Shown here piece by piece: positions 29,160-38,905 of a stretch of DNA of 64,000 nt (positions are counted from its first letter, which is position 1; each line of letters starts with the position of its first letter). Location: the NCBI GenBank assembly GCA_963575745.1, contig CAUYUJ010018331.1, positions 1-64,000 on the forward strand, read 5' to 3'. This DNA is from Prorocentrum cordatum (taxonomy: Eukaryota > Sar > Dinophyceae > Prorocentrales > Prorocentraceae). The notes beneath the pieces were generated by a model. The model was not told the origin of the DNA, did no database searches, and saw only the letters and a list, made by a program, of their open reading frames with translations. A program made the translations under genes and the position numbers.

Positions 29160-30593
29160 ATGCTGGGCAGTCGGAGGGGATTTCTGACTGAAGCTTCCGA
29201 GCTCGCAACGGCCATAAAGCGCTGCGAGCGTGCAAGGAATTGGGGCGCAGCGCTGCACGTGTTCCGGGAGGCGTGCCAGCTGCGTGTGGACGTCAACCAG
29301 CGCCACTATAGTGCGATCGTCAGCGCATTCGGGAAAGGCAAGGGATGGCTACGGGCTCTGTCACTTCTCAGCGAAATGACGGAAACGACGTTGGAACACG
29401 ACGTCATCAGCTACAGCGCCGGGGTCAGCGCCTGCGAGAAGGGCGAGCAGTGGCAGCGAGCTCTTGCGCTGCTCAAAGAGATGCGGGAGGCAACGTTGGA
29501 GCCCAACGTCATCAGCTACAGCGCTGGGATGAGCGCGTGCGAGAAGGGTGAGCAGTGGCAGCGGGCTCTTGCACTGCTATGCGAGATGCGGGAGGCAACG
29601 TTGGAGCCCAACGTCATCAGCTACAGCGCTGGGATCAGCGCGTGCCAGAAGGGTGATCAGTGGAATTCAGCCCTGATGCTGCTGAGCGAGTTGTGGGAGA
29701 TGAAGTTGGAGCCAGACGCTTTCAGCTACGGCGCTGGGATCAGCGCGTGCGAGAAAGGCGAGCAGTGGCCGCGGGCTCTTGCATTGCTGAGCGAGATGAG
29801 GGAGTCGAAGTTGGAGCCCGACATCATCAGCTACAACGCTATGATCAGCGCTTCTGGGAAAAGCAAGCAGTGGCAGCAGGCTGTGTCGCTGGTCAGCGAG
29901 ATTTGTGATGTGAAACTGGAGCCCGACATCATTAGCTACAATGCTGGGGTCAGCGCGTGTGACGAGCAATGGCAGTGGGCTCTTGCGTTGCTCAGCGAAA
30001 TGTCGGAGGCAACGTTGGAACCCAACGTCATCAGCTACAGCGCTGGGATCAGCGCGTGCGAGAAAGGCAGACAGTGGCAGCGGGCTCTAGAGCTGTTGAA
30101 AGACGTGTGGGAAGCGAAGTTGAAGCCCAACATCATCACCTACAGTGCTGGGATCAGCGCGTGCGAGAAAGGCGGGCAATGGCAGCGCGCCCTGTCGCTG
30201 CTTCGCGAGATGCGAGGGCTAAACGTTGAGCCGAACGTCGTCAGCTACAACGCGGGAATCAGCTCGTGCGAGAAATGCGGGCAGTGGCAGCGGGCGCTGT
30301 CCCTTCTCAGCGGGATGACGGAGAAACAGTTGCAGCCCAACATCATCAGCTACAGCTCTGGCATCAGCGCTTGCGAGACTGGCGGGCAGTGGCAGCGGGC
30401 TCTTTCGCTGTTGGGCGAGATGGGGGACGTGAAAATGGAGCCCAGCCTCATCAGCTACAGCGCTGGGATCAGCGCGTGCGGGACAGGCATGCAGTGGCAG
30501 CGGGCTCTGTCGCTGCTGAGCGAGATGTGGGAGGTGAAGCTGGAGCCCGAGGTCATCTATACTACAATGCCAGTCGCAGCGCGTGCGAGGTGA
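29160..30593 (+). CDS. pentatricopeptide-repeat (PPR) protein, retroposed copy
   Basis: A 477-residue intronless ORF starting at the first ATG after the leader (MLGSRRGFLTEASELATAIK). After about 40 residues it consists of twelve 35-residue PPR units of the type ISYSAGISACEKGEQWQRAL followed by ALLSEMREATLEPN. One unit is shortened by two residues. Units are very alike in DNA as well as protein, which suggests recent internal amplification. PPR proteins bind RNA one base per repeat and usually act in organelle RNA processing (family knowledge); no clear targeting peptide is visible at this N-terminus. The thirteenth unit is frameshifted (VIYTTMPVAARAR) and ends at a TGA. The frame is also open through the upstream ATC microsatellite, but the leader fixes the start. 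Whether it is transcribed at this site is unknown. Confidence 0.8.
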   Translation: MLGSRRGFLTEASELATAIKRCERARNWGAALHVFREACQLRVDVNQRHYSAIVSAFGKGKGWLRALSLLSEMTETTLEHDVISYSAGVSACEKGEQWQRALALLKEMREATLEPNVISYSAGMSACEKGEQWQRALALLCEMREATLEPNVISYSAGISACQKGDQWNSALMLLSELWEMKLEPDAFSYGAGISACEKGEQWPRALALLSEMRESKLEPDIISYNAMISASGKSKQWQQAVSLVSEICDVKLEPDIISYNAGVSACDEQWQWALALLSEMSEATLEPNVISYSAGISACEKGRQWQRALELLKDVWEAKLKPNIITYSAGISACEKGGQWQRALSLLREMRGLNVEPNVVSYNAGISSCEKCGQWQRALSLLSGMTEKQLQPNIISYSSGISACETGGQWQRALSLLGEMGDVKMEPSLISYSAGISACGTGMQWQRALSLLSEMWEVKLEPEVIYTTMPVAARAR

Positions 30594-31990
30594 CTGGCAG
30601 TGGCTCGGGGCCGCTCCCGGCGCTCCCGGGGCCCTGGTCCGTCGCCGGCGTTCCTGGAACCGTTGCGGCGGTCCCGCAAGGGCCCTGGGCCGCCCATGAC
30701 GTGTTCACGAGAGCTCCGAGCGAGCCCCAAACTGGCCCCCCCAGGGTTCCTTAAGGAGCCGAGTGGTCCCGGAGGCACTCCAGACGACTCCGAGGACGCC
30801 CCCAGGAGCCAAACAAACATGGATTTTCCATTAGTTTTTGAAGGCTTTTTCGGTACGGGTTTTTTCGAGCACGAATAGCTGAAGAGAACCCTGGAGGCCC
30901 CCACGACGCCCCCACGAGGGCCCCCACGAGAGCCCCAAGACGACGCCAGAGAGCCCTGAAATGGCCTCACAGAACCCCAAGACGACCCCAAGAGAGCTCC
31001 GAGGGGGCCCCAAGAGGCTCCCAAGACGGCCTCAGGCAGCCTCAAGAGAGCTCCAAGACGGTCCAAGGCCTCCCAGACGCCCCGTGACGGCCCAAAAAGG
31101 CCCCACAACGTCCCAAAACGCTCCCAGAGCAGCAAAAAAAAGCCTCAGAATGGCCCGAAAAAGACCCCCACAAGGACCACCAAGCAGGCCCAGAGACGCC
31201 CACTAAAAGAGCGATCGGTGAAGTACGAAGCTCTCCTCACCAAGGCTTTCAAAGAGCGAGACGCAGCGTAGAGAGCTCTCCCAGGCACAGCTCCCAAGAG
31301 CGAGCGGTGACGTCGGGACACCCTTCCGACGTCTCACACAGGAGCACGCACGCATAGCACGCAAGCACAATAGATTTCCTGGGCTGTCCCCCGGAAGAGG
31401 CTCGGGGGGACAGCCCGGCAACGGCCCCAGAGGCGTCCAAAACAACTTCAAGAGAAAAGGCCCCCAGGAGGCCGCAAGACGGCCCAAGAGGGCCCCAAGA
31501 GGCCCCTAGGAGGCCGCAAGACAGCCAACGAGGCCCCAGCAGGCCCCCAGGAGCTCGAAAAGAAACCCCGAGAGAACTACTAGCCGTTCCCAAGGAGACG
31601 GCAGCGCCCGCCATCAGGCTTCGAAGAGGCAACCGGAAAAATGTCACCAGAGCCCTCCGGGTGACTTTTTTCAAGGCCCCAGGTGCTTTCAAAATTGACA
31701 AGCGGCGAGACGTACACCGCAGATCCATCATAGCCGTCTGTGATGCTCCGAAGGCTGTCTAGGCGGAGGTAGAGCGGAAGGCGGACGAAGAGAAGGAAGC
31801 GGTCCAAGAGGGCCTCCGAGACGGCCCAAGACCGCTCGAAGACGCTCCAGACGAGCCGCGGCAAACGAAATCATTGATTTTTCTATGGCTTCTGAAAGTT
31901 TTCCACCTTCTCGCCAGTTCGAGCGAAGACAGGCCCAAGACGGCCTTTTCGAGCCAAGACTGGCCCAAGATGACGCGGATGAAGTCCACG
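30594..31990. repeat. PPR 3' flank and first phased-array module
   Basis: The GGGCCCTGG and CCGGCGCTCC-rich flank after the PPR stop resembles the flank after the scar at 59310-59500 (both contain GGGGCCCTGGTCCGTCGCCG). CCAAGACGACC and CCCAAGAGAGC-type units follow, with an AT-richer core at about 30815-30885 (GGATTTTCCATTAGTTTTTG) and another at 31862-31915. No gene is seen. Long open frames here are by-products of the 11-12 bp periodicity. Confidence 0.7.
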
Positions 31991-32955
31991 GGTTCGCCCT
32001 AGTCTCTACTACATTGCAGGGCCCAGTGCGTGCCAGAAGGGCGCAGGCCCCAATGCACCGAAACCGCCCCGGGCTGGCCCCGGGCCGCCCCGGGCCGCCC
32101 AGGCAGGCTCCAGGACACGCCGAGAGGGCCCCCCGAAGCCCCCAAGACGGCCCCGGAGAGCCCCGGCAGGCTTAAAGATGGGCCCAAGACGCCCGAGATT
32201 CGCCCCAGGCGGCCCAAGAGGCGTCCAAGACGCCCGAAGAGGCCTCCCAAGAGGCCTCCCAAGAGGGCCTCGAGCGACAGGAATCGTCGATTTCTATTGT
32301 GTTTTTCGATGTTTTCGGCCTCCTCGCCTCTTCGGCTTCCCGACGTTCCAAGACGGCCCAAGAAGTCCCCCCGACCGCTCCAAGACGGCCAAAGAGGACC
32401 CCAAGAGAGCCCCAAGACGGGCCAGGAGGGCCCCAAGACGGTCCCAAGGCGCCCCAGGACGGCCCCAGGACGGCCCAGGAGGCGCCCAAGACGGCCCAAG
32501 AGGCACCCAAGACGGCCCCAGGAGCGACCCAAGACGGCCCAAGACAGCCCAAGAGGCGCCGAGGCGGGCCTCAGACGGCCCCAAGACGGCCCAAGAGGCA
32601 CCCAAGACGGCCCGAGAGGGCCCTAAGAGCCCCCCCGGGCGGCCCAAAAGAAGGCCGAAGAGGCTCCGAAACGGCCCCCACGAAGCCTTCAGTGGCTTCA
32701 GAATTCCCTCCAGGAGCGGGGTAGCGGACGAGAGGCGGCAGGCATATCGCAGGCAAAAACGCCCCAAGAGATCCCCAAACGGCCCCCACGAAGCCCTAAG
32801 TGGCCTCAGAATTGCTTCCAGGAGGGGGGGAGCGGACGAGAGGCGACCGGCATATCGAAGGCACAAAAGAACAATGTTGGACGCTCTGAGGGCCTTCGAT
32901 GTTTCTTTGTTGGGGAGAGTCGTCGTAGGATCGACGATTGCCGACCGAGGGCATG
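31990..32955. repeat. segmental-repeat copy U0 (matches 48895-49860)
   Basis: Starts with a PPR scar (CTACATTGCAGGGCCCAGTG), followed by GGCCCCGGGCCGCCCC, the core GTCGATTTC...GATGTTTTCGGCC at about 32285, a long CCAAGACGGCC array, and ends with GGAGAGTCGTCGTAGGATCG at about 32920. Essentially every phrase recurs in the same order about 16.9 kb downstream, with a few percent differences. Confidence 0.85.
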
Positions 32956-33004
32956 GAGAATCCAGCGAAAGAGGAGAAGACCCCTCGCCACGTCGAGCTG
33001 ATGT

Positions 33005-33200
33005 CGTGGACGGAGTCCACAGGTCTGCCCTAGTCAACTACATTGCTGGGATCAGCGCGTGCGAGAAAGGCAGGCAATGGCAGTGGGCTCTTGCATTGCT
33101 CAGCCACGTGTGGGAGGCGAAGTTCGAAGCCAATGCCATCTCTCCTACATGGCGGGTAGCAGCGCGTGCCGGAAGGAAAAAACTCGAATATCAGCGCGCT
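33005..33200 (+). pseudogene. PPR gene fragment (one repeat plus broken second repeat)
   Basis: After the boundary palindrome (CGTGGACGGAGTCCAC at 33005-33020), bases 33033-33143 encode VNYIAGISACEKGRQWQWAL and LLSHVWEAKFEANAIS, one complete PPR unit closely related to those at 29.2-30.6 kb. The next unit breaks after the codons for a SACRK-like phrase, the same place where the main PPR gene loses its frame. It cannot encode a functional PPR protein. Confidence 0.8.
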
Positions 33201-33560
33201 CCCGGGCTGCATTCACGCCCACAAGATCGCCCCAGGACGCCTCAGGAGCGCCCCATTGAGGCGCCCACGACGGCCCAAGAGTCGCCCAAGGCAGCCAGCC
33301 CCAAAGAGCGGCCAAAGACAACCCAAGACGGCCCCAAGACGGCCCCAAGCCTGCCTGCCCCAGAGGCGCCCAAGACGGCCTCAGACGGCCCCAAGACGGC
33401 CCAAGGGGCACCCAAGACGGCCCACGAGGGCCCCAAGAGGCCCCCAGGAGGCCGCAAGACGGTCCAAGGGGGGCCCCCAAAGGCCCCCAGGATGCCGAAA
33501 AGAAACCCCGAGAGGCCCCCAAACGGTTCCCAAGGAGAAGGAAGCGCCCGCCATCAGTGG
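33201..33560. repeat. phased CCAAGACGGCC array
   Basis: Units CCCAAGACGGCC, CCAAGAGTCGCC and similar at 11-13 base spacing. No gene. Confidence 0.8.
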
Positions 33561-34160
33561 CCGCATAGGGAGCGTTGCTCTCCTCCGTGGGTGCGGGCGC
33601 GAGCGAAAGAGCGCCGAATGATGGACAGCAACATGGGCGCTACTCCCCTTTACTATTGCCTCCGAGCTCCAGGGCACCCTTCGCCGCTGCCGCCCAAGTG
33701 AGGCGAGATACACCAGAGGCCTCCAGGGAGCGCAGCCTGCAATACAGTCTGATCCCCGAGGGGCGCGGAGACGGCGCCCAAAAGGACGTGGCTCCCTGCG
33801 CGTCCACAGTGAGCCCTCATGCACAGTCCACCGTGAGACATTTCGAGTGCACTGGGGCAGCATCGATATTTCCCGTCATCACGAAGCAGACAGCAGCAGC
33901 GGCGGCACACAGCAGCAGCAAGCAGCGGCAGGCAGCGGGTAGAAGCGCGCACCAAGCGGAATTGGCCATCAGCAACATCCTGCAGCCACAGGCAGCAAGA
34001 GCACGAAGCAGCGGCCTCAAGCACTACCAAGAGTATACAATGGCGGCAGCAAGCAGCAGCACGCAGTAGCATGCGCAGAATGTGAGGTCAGGCCCCGCAA
34101 TCAGATGCCAGCTCGTGCAGATTTCGTGGACGGAGTCACCGTCGCCAGCCTCCTTCCGGT
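33561..34160. other. unique and CAG-rich stretch
   Basis: No recognised gene. Bases about 33885-34070 are rich in CAGCAG/GCAGC units, and a 27-codon basic/Gln-rich frame is noise. A TTTCGTGGACGGAGTC phrase at about 34126 is a partial copy of the boundary palindrome. Confidence 0.45.
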
Positions 34161-34162
34161 GC

Positions 34163-34290
34163 CCACAGCCCACGCCGACGACGACCACCACCACCACCAC
34201 CACCACCACCACTACGACAACGACGCCGACAACGACGGGTACAACGGCGGCCTCGTGGCGGCGACGACAACGACGCCGACGATGACGGCG
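34163..34290. repeat. CGA and CAC microsatellite
   Basis: GACGACGACC, (CAC)n at 34178-34212 and ACGACAACGACGCCG units. They translate as poly-His or poly-Thr, and poly-Val on the other strand. Confidence 0.9.
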
Positions 34291-34299
34291 GCCCCGCGA

Positions 34300-34460
34300 C
34301 GGCCAAGCTGCTGGAGCGCTGCAAGAGCTCGGACACGAGGTCGTTGCCGCCGCCCCAGCCGCCGAGGTGCTGATGGGTTTTCGGCAAAATCTCCGCCGTT
34401 CCTCCGAGAACCATTCCAGAAAGATGTCGTGGACGGAGTCCTCGGATCAGCCCTAGTCTA
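34300..34460. repeat. module C copy (CTGCAAGAGCTCGGACACGA) with PPR scar
   Basis: GCCAAGCTGCTGGAGCGCTG, CAAGAGCTCGGACACGAG, CGCCGTTCCTCCGAGAACCA, TTCCAGAAAGATGTCGTGGA, then a scar with CTATACTACAATGCCAGGGG. The same ordered block precedes the scars at 45.7, 48.9, 52.0, 56.2 and 59.3 kb. The palindrome here has a mismatch (GTCCTCGG). Confidence 0.85.
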
Positions 34461-34469
34461 TACTACAAT

Positions 34470-35420
34470 GCCAGGGGCCGTGCGTGCCAGAATGCCGCAG
34501 GATCAATGAAGTCAAAATCGCCCTGGGCTGTCCCCAGGCCGCCCAGGGACGCCCAGGGAGGCTCCAAGACACGCCAAGAAGGCCCCAAGAGGCCCAAGCC
34601 GGCCCGAGAGGTCTCCAAGGTGCTCCATGAGACCTCCCCAGAAGCTTCCCCAGAGGGCCCCGAGCAAGCAAAAACATATATTGTTCTTGTTTTTGTAATG
34701 TCTTTGTCGTTCTAACCTTGTCGGCTTCCAGACGATCCACGACCGCCCAAGACGTCCCATAGACGGCTCGAAGACGGCCGAAGAGACCCCCAACACGGGC
34801 CCAAAGGGCCCCAAGTCGGCTCAACAGGCTCCCAGATGGGTCCCAGACGCTCAAGATTGGTCCAAGATTGGCCCAAGCCGGCCCGAGAGGCCTCCAAGGT
34901 ACTCCATGAGACGTTCCCAGAACCTTCCCCAGAGGGCCCCGAGCACGAAAAAACATAGATTGACATTGCTTTTTGCAGGGTTTCTGCCGTGCTCGCCTTG
35001 TTGGCTTCCAGACGGACGATCCACCAACGCCCAAGAGGTTCCCAAGACGGCTCCTAGACGGCCGAAGAGGCTCCCAAGAGAGCCCGAACACGGGCCCAGA
35101 GGGTGCCCCAGTCCGCTCAACAGGCTCCCAGATGGCCAGACGCTCAAGATTGGTCCAAGATCGGCCCAAGCCGGCCAGAGGGGTCTCCAAGGTTCTCCAT
35201 GAGACCTCCCCAGAAGCTTCCCCAAAGGGCCCCGAGCAAGAAAAACCATAGATGTTAATGTTTTTGTTGCATGGTATGCCGTGCTCGCCTTGTCGGCGTC
35301 CAAACGATCCACGACCGCCAAAGAGGTTCCCAAGACGGTTCCAAGACGGCCGAAGAAGCTCCCAAGAAAGCCCCAAGACGAGCCCAGAGTGCCCCATGGC
35401 GGCCCCACAGGCGGCCAGGA
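34470..35420. repeat. three tandem array units of about 280-293 bp
   Basis: The core phrase CGAGCAAGCAAAAACATA (34661), CGAGCACGAAAAAACATA (34940) and CGAGCAAGAAAAACCATA (35233) marks three units. Each continues with a TTGTCGGCTTCCAGACGATC-like phrase, CCACGACCGCCCAAG and a CTCCATGAGACCTCCCCAG tail. The middle unit uses TTGTTGGCTTCCAGACGGAC. Confidence 0.8.
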
Positions 35421-35700
35421 CGGCAGCGGAGGCGGCCAGGAGAGGCGCAAACTGCCGCCAAGACGTTTTGCACCCATGCCTCTCTTACTCCCCTGTCCTT
35501 TCGCAACAGTTTCTCCCCGCAGGCCTCGGGCAGGCCCTCGAAATCACATGCTGCTGTACCCCAACACACTTCTACAGCCCCAGGGTCAGCTGCCCAGGAG
35601 CCGAGACTATGGCCAAGGAAAGACTGGGCCGCCCCTCGGGACAGCCGACGCGCCCCAATTTCTCAAAGGGGGGTTCGATAGAAATCTCATAGGAACAATA
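35421..35700. other. gene-free unique stretch
   Basis: Mixed sequence with no recognisable gene or repeat between the array and the GGA tract. Confidence 0.4.
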
Positions 35701-35704
35701 CGGA

Positions 35705-36085
35705 ATGCGAAGAGGAGGAGGAGGAGGAGGAGGAGGAGGAGGAGGACGAGGACGAGGACGAGGACGAGGAGGAGGAGGAGAAGGACGAGGATGACGAGGA
35801 TGACGAGGAGGAGGAGAAGGAGGAGGAGGAGGAGGAGGAGGAGGAGAGGAGGCCTGAGGCCGGAGGAGGAGGAGGAGGCCTGAGGCCTGAGGCCTGAGGC
35901 CGGAGGAGGAGGAGGAGGAGGAGGAGGAGGAGGAGGAGGAGGAGGAGGAGGAGGAGGAGGAGAGGGAGGAAGAGAGGGAGGAGGAGGAGGAGGAGGAGGA
36001 GGAGGAGGAGAAGGAGAAGGAGAAGGAGGAGGAAGAGGAGGAGAGGGGAAGAAGAACAGGAAGGAGGACGAGAACGGAATCGAGG
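35705..36085. repeat. GGA purine microsatellite with GGCCTGAGGCC insert
   Basis: Mostly GGAGGA, with ACGAGG units at 35745-35770 and a GCCTGAGGCCTGAGGCC tandem at about 35875-35900. Confidence 0.95.
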
Positions 36086-36139
36086 GCGAAGAAGAAGGTG
36101 AGGAGGAACAGGAAACGGACGAGGAGGAGGAACCCCGAG

Positions 36140-36468
36140 AACTGGATGCATCTGGGTCGCTTCTGGGGCTCTCCTGGGGCCATCTTGGGCGTTCTGGGGC
36201 CCCCTTGGAGTCCCCTGAGATGCCTCGCGGAGCTCTCCTCGCAGGTCTTGGCGGGCTCATGGGCGATCTTGACGAGGCCGTGCGGGGCCCCCCACGCTCA
36301 CCCCGGGCGTGCCGGAGGCAGTCTGCCACACAGGGGCCTTCCGTGGCGGAGCGGGGCGCCCGCGCCCGGCGGCGTCCTGGGTTCTTCTCGGTCTCTCCTG
36401 GGGCTCTCTTCTGGGGCCTTCTGGGGCCGCTCTCGACACTCTCTCGGCCTCCCTGGGAGGCTCCTGGA
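36140..36468 (-). repeat. phased array in reverse orientation
   Basis: TCTTGGGGCC-type units (CATCTTGGGCGTTCTGGGGC and similar) run opposite to the rest of the province. This inverted stretch directly precedes foldback element 3. Confidence 0.6.
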
Positions 36469-36676
36469 TCGGGGGAGCGTAAGACCCGGGTTTGCCGGGA
36501 CTCGGGTTCGCCATCGTTTTTTGACGACCGCGATTCGGATTTTGACGAGGAGGAGTTTCGTGGGATGTCTGCAGCGGGAGGCCTCGTCAAAATGCAGGCT
36601 CGGCCTCGTCATTTTTTTGACGACCTCGTCGGGGATTTCCGAGTCCCCCGTACCCGGGTCTTACGTCTCCCCGACT
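36469..36676. mobile_element. foldback / MITE-like element 3 with clean terminal inverted repeats
   Basis: The left end CGTAAGACCCGGGT (36478-36491) is the exact reverse complement of ACCCGGGTCTTACG at the right end (36652-36665). Similarity extends outward (TCGGGGGAG against CTCCCCGA) and inward (GGACTCGG against CCGAGTCC). TTTTTTGACGAC and GCCTCGTCAAAATG phrases pair further inside. About 205 bp, no ORF. The clearest transposon-like termini in the window. Confidence 0.8.
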
Positions 36677-38385
36677 GGAAGCCCTCTTGAAGCAGTTGAC
36701 CAAAGAAGGGGGGCTCTGCCACCGCCCACGTCCAAAGCGGGGCGCTGCTGGAGAACGGGCTCACGCCATGTGGATCGCCTTTCGGCAGCGTTTCCGCCGC
36801 TCCCACCCAGAACCATTTCGGCAAGACGTCGTGGACGGAGTCCACGGGTCAGCCCCAGTCTATACTCTAACGCCGGGGGAGCCGCGTGCCAGAACGGCGG
36901 GGGACCCAGTGTGGCAAAACCGCCCTCGGGCGGGCCCCGGGCCGCCCCAGGCCGCCCAGGGAAGCCTCAAGACGGGCCAAGGGGACCCCAAAACGCCCCC
37001 AAGACGGCCCAAGAGTGCCCCGAGACGCCCAATGATCGGGCCCAGACGCCCAAGATGACCCAAGGACTGCCCAAGAGGTCTCCAAGACGCCCCAAGAGGC
37101 CTCCCAAGAGGGTCCCGAGAGGCAAAAATCGTTGAATTCCATTGGTGTCTATGTTTTTTTGCGGTCTCTCTTTGTCGGCTTCCCGACGCTCGAAGACCGC
37201 CCCAGAGGTCCCCAAGACCGCTCCAAGACGGCCGAAGAGGCCCCCCAAGAGAGCTCCAAGATGGCCCGAGAGGGCCCCATGACGGCCCAAGAGGCGCGCA
37301 GGAGAGACCAAAATGCCACCTAGAAGGCCTCAAGAGAGGCCCAAGAGAGGGACCACAACTAAAATATCCAGCTATCCGCCCTCAGAAGGCCCCAGGAGAC
37401 CCCAAGAGGCATCCAGGAGGCCCCACGGGGCCCCCGACGGGCCCCCAAGAGGCTCCCAAGAGACTCCCAGAGGCTCCCAAACGGCTCCCAGGAGGCCCTA
37501 CGAGCCTTCCGAATTGCTACCACGAGAGAGGTGCTCACGAGAGGCGAGAGGTGTCTCTCAGGCCCAAAGGAGCCGTCTTGGACGACACTGCGAGGGCCTT
37601 GGATGTTTGTCTTCTCGGAAGCTTCGTACGGCGCAAGCAATCGTCAAGCAATCCAGCATGCAGTGCGCACGCTGGAAAACGTGGACAAAGTCTACGGGTC
37701 AGCCCTAGTCTCTTCTACAATGCAGCGATCTTTGCGTGCCAGAAGGTCCTCTGTCTTGAAAGGTCAGCCGGGCTCTCCAGGCCGCCCTGCGAGCCCCCGG
37801 GCCGCTCCGAGACGGCTCAGAGACGCCCACGAGGGAGCCCAGACAGACCAAGTGGGACCCAACCGAGCCCCAGGTCGGCCCCAGAGGCCTCCAAGGCAGG
37901 CCAGGAGGCTCCCAGGGCGGCCCAAGGGGACCCCCAGGAGGGACCCAAGAGGCAAAAATTGCCCCCTTCCCTTCGGAGAACGTACATGTTTGATATGCTC
38001 GCTCTTTTCGTCTTCACCGCGTCCAAGACGGCCATACAGGCCTTCCCGATCGCCCCAAGGCGCCCCCAGAGCACCCCAGGAGGGCCCCAAACGGCCCGAG
38101 GCGGCCCCGCGACGGCTCCAGAGACGCCCCAGACGGCCCCAGAGGCAACCAAGACAGCCCCAAGAGCTTTCAATAACGGCCCAAGACGGCCACAAGATGG
38201 CCTCAGAGGCGCCCAAGACGGCCCCAGATCGCTCCAAGGCGGCCCAAGATGCACCCAAGACGGCCCAAGAGGGCCCGAGAGACCCCCAGGAGGACGAAAA
38301 GAGGCTTCCTAACGGACCCCATGAGGCCTTGAATGCTTGTCTCTTGGGGAGCGTCGACGACTGACGAGAAGATCGACGGGATGAA
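36677..38385. repeat. phased arrays with PPR scars at 36855 and 37705
   Basis: A boundary palindrome at 36830-36846 is followed by a scar (CAGTCTATACTCTAACGCCG). The core at 37115-37180 contains GAGGCAAAAATCGTTGAATT. A second scar at about 37690 (GGGTCAGCCCTAGTCTCTTC) leads to GCGATCTTTGCGTGCCAGAAGG and a core near 37955 (GAGGCAAAAATTGCCCCC). CCAAGACGGCC units fill the rest. No gene is seen. Confidence 0.75.
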
Positions 38386-38394
38386 GGATCGAGG

Positions 38395-38462
38395 GGAGGA
38401 GGAGGAGGAGGAGGAGGAGGAGGAGGAGGAGGAGGAGGAGGAGGAGGAGGAGGAGGAGGAAG
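38395..38462. repeat. (GGA)n microsatellite
   Basis: An almost perfect run of GGA/AGG repeats. Confidence 0.95.
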
Positions 38463-38624
38463 ACACCCAAAATGGCCCCTGACAGTAGCTTGGCAGTTTC
38501 TCCAGCGTCCCATCGGTGATCCTTCCGTGCACCAGGCGCCTGAGCGGCCCCAGTGCGGGCCGTCTCGGCGCCCTCTTGCGGGCCTCATGGGTCGTATACC
38601 ACGCGGCTAAAGCTAAGAGCAGAT

Positions 38625-38905
38625 AAGATTATCACGGCGGCACGCCCTGCAAAAGCTATGATGAACACAGAGCACGACGTGAGAATCAGCTTCTGTCCAC
38701 ACCACGTTGTGCCTACATACGTTCCAGCCTTCAGGCCTGCTTGCCTGCATCCCTCGCCCACCTCCCCCTTCAGCGGCCATTTCCTCCATCCACACCGTCC
38801 CCTCCACCACCCCCCCCCGCGAGGCCCCGGAGACGCTCCATGTCCACGTCCACACCATGGCGGGCAGACTCCGCGGCCGGAAGGCCGCGGGCCAACAATG
38901 CAGCG
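38625..38905. repeat. duplicated segment, copy 1 (partner 40290-40600)
   Basis: AAAGCTATGATGAACACA, CCACACCACGTTGTGCC, CCTTCAGGCCTGCTTGCCTG, TCCATCCACACCGTC, GAGGCCCCGGAGACGCTCCA and CATGGCGGGCAGACTCCGCG recur in order at 40290-40600. The segment ends at the phrase CAATGCAGCGATCTTTGCGT, a diverged PPR scar. Confidence 0.8.
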
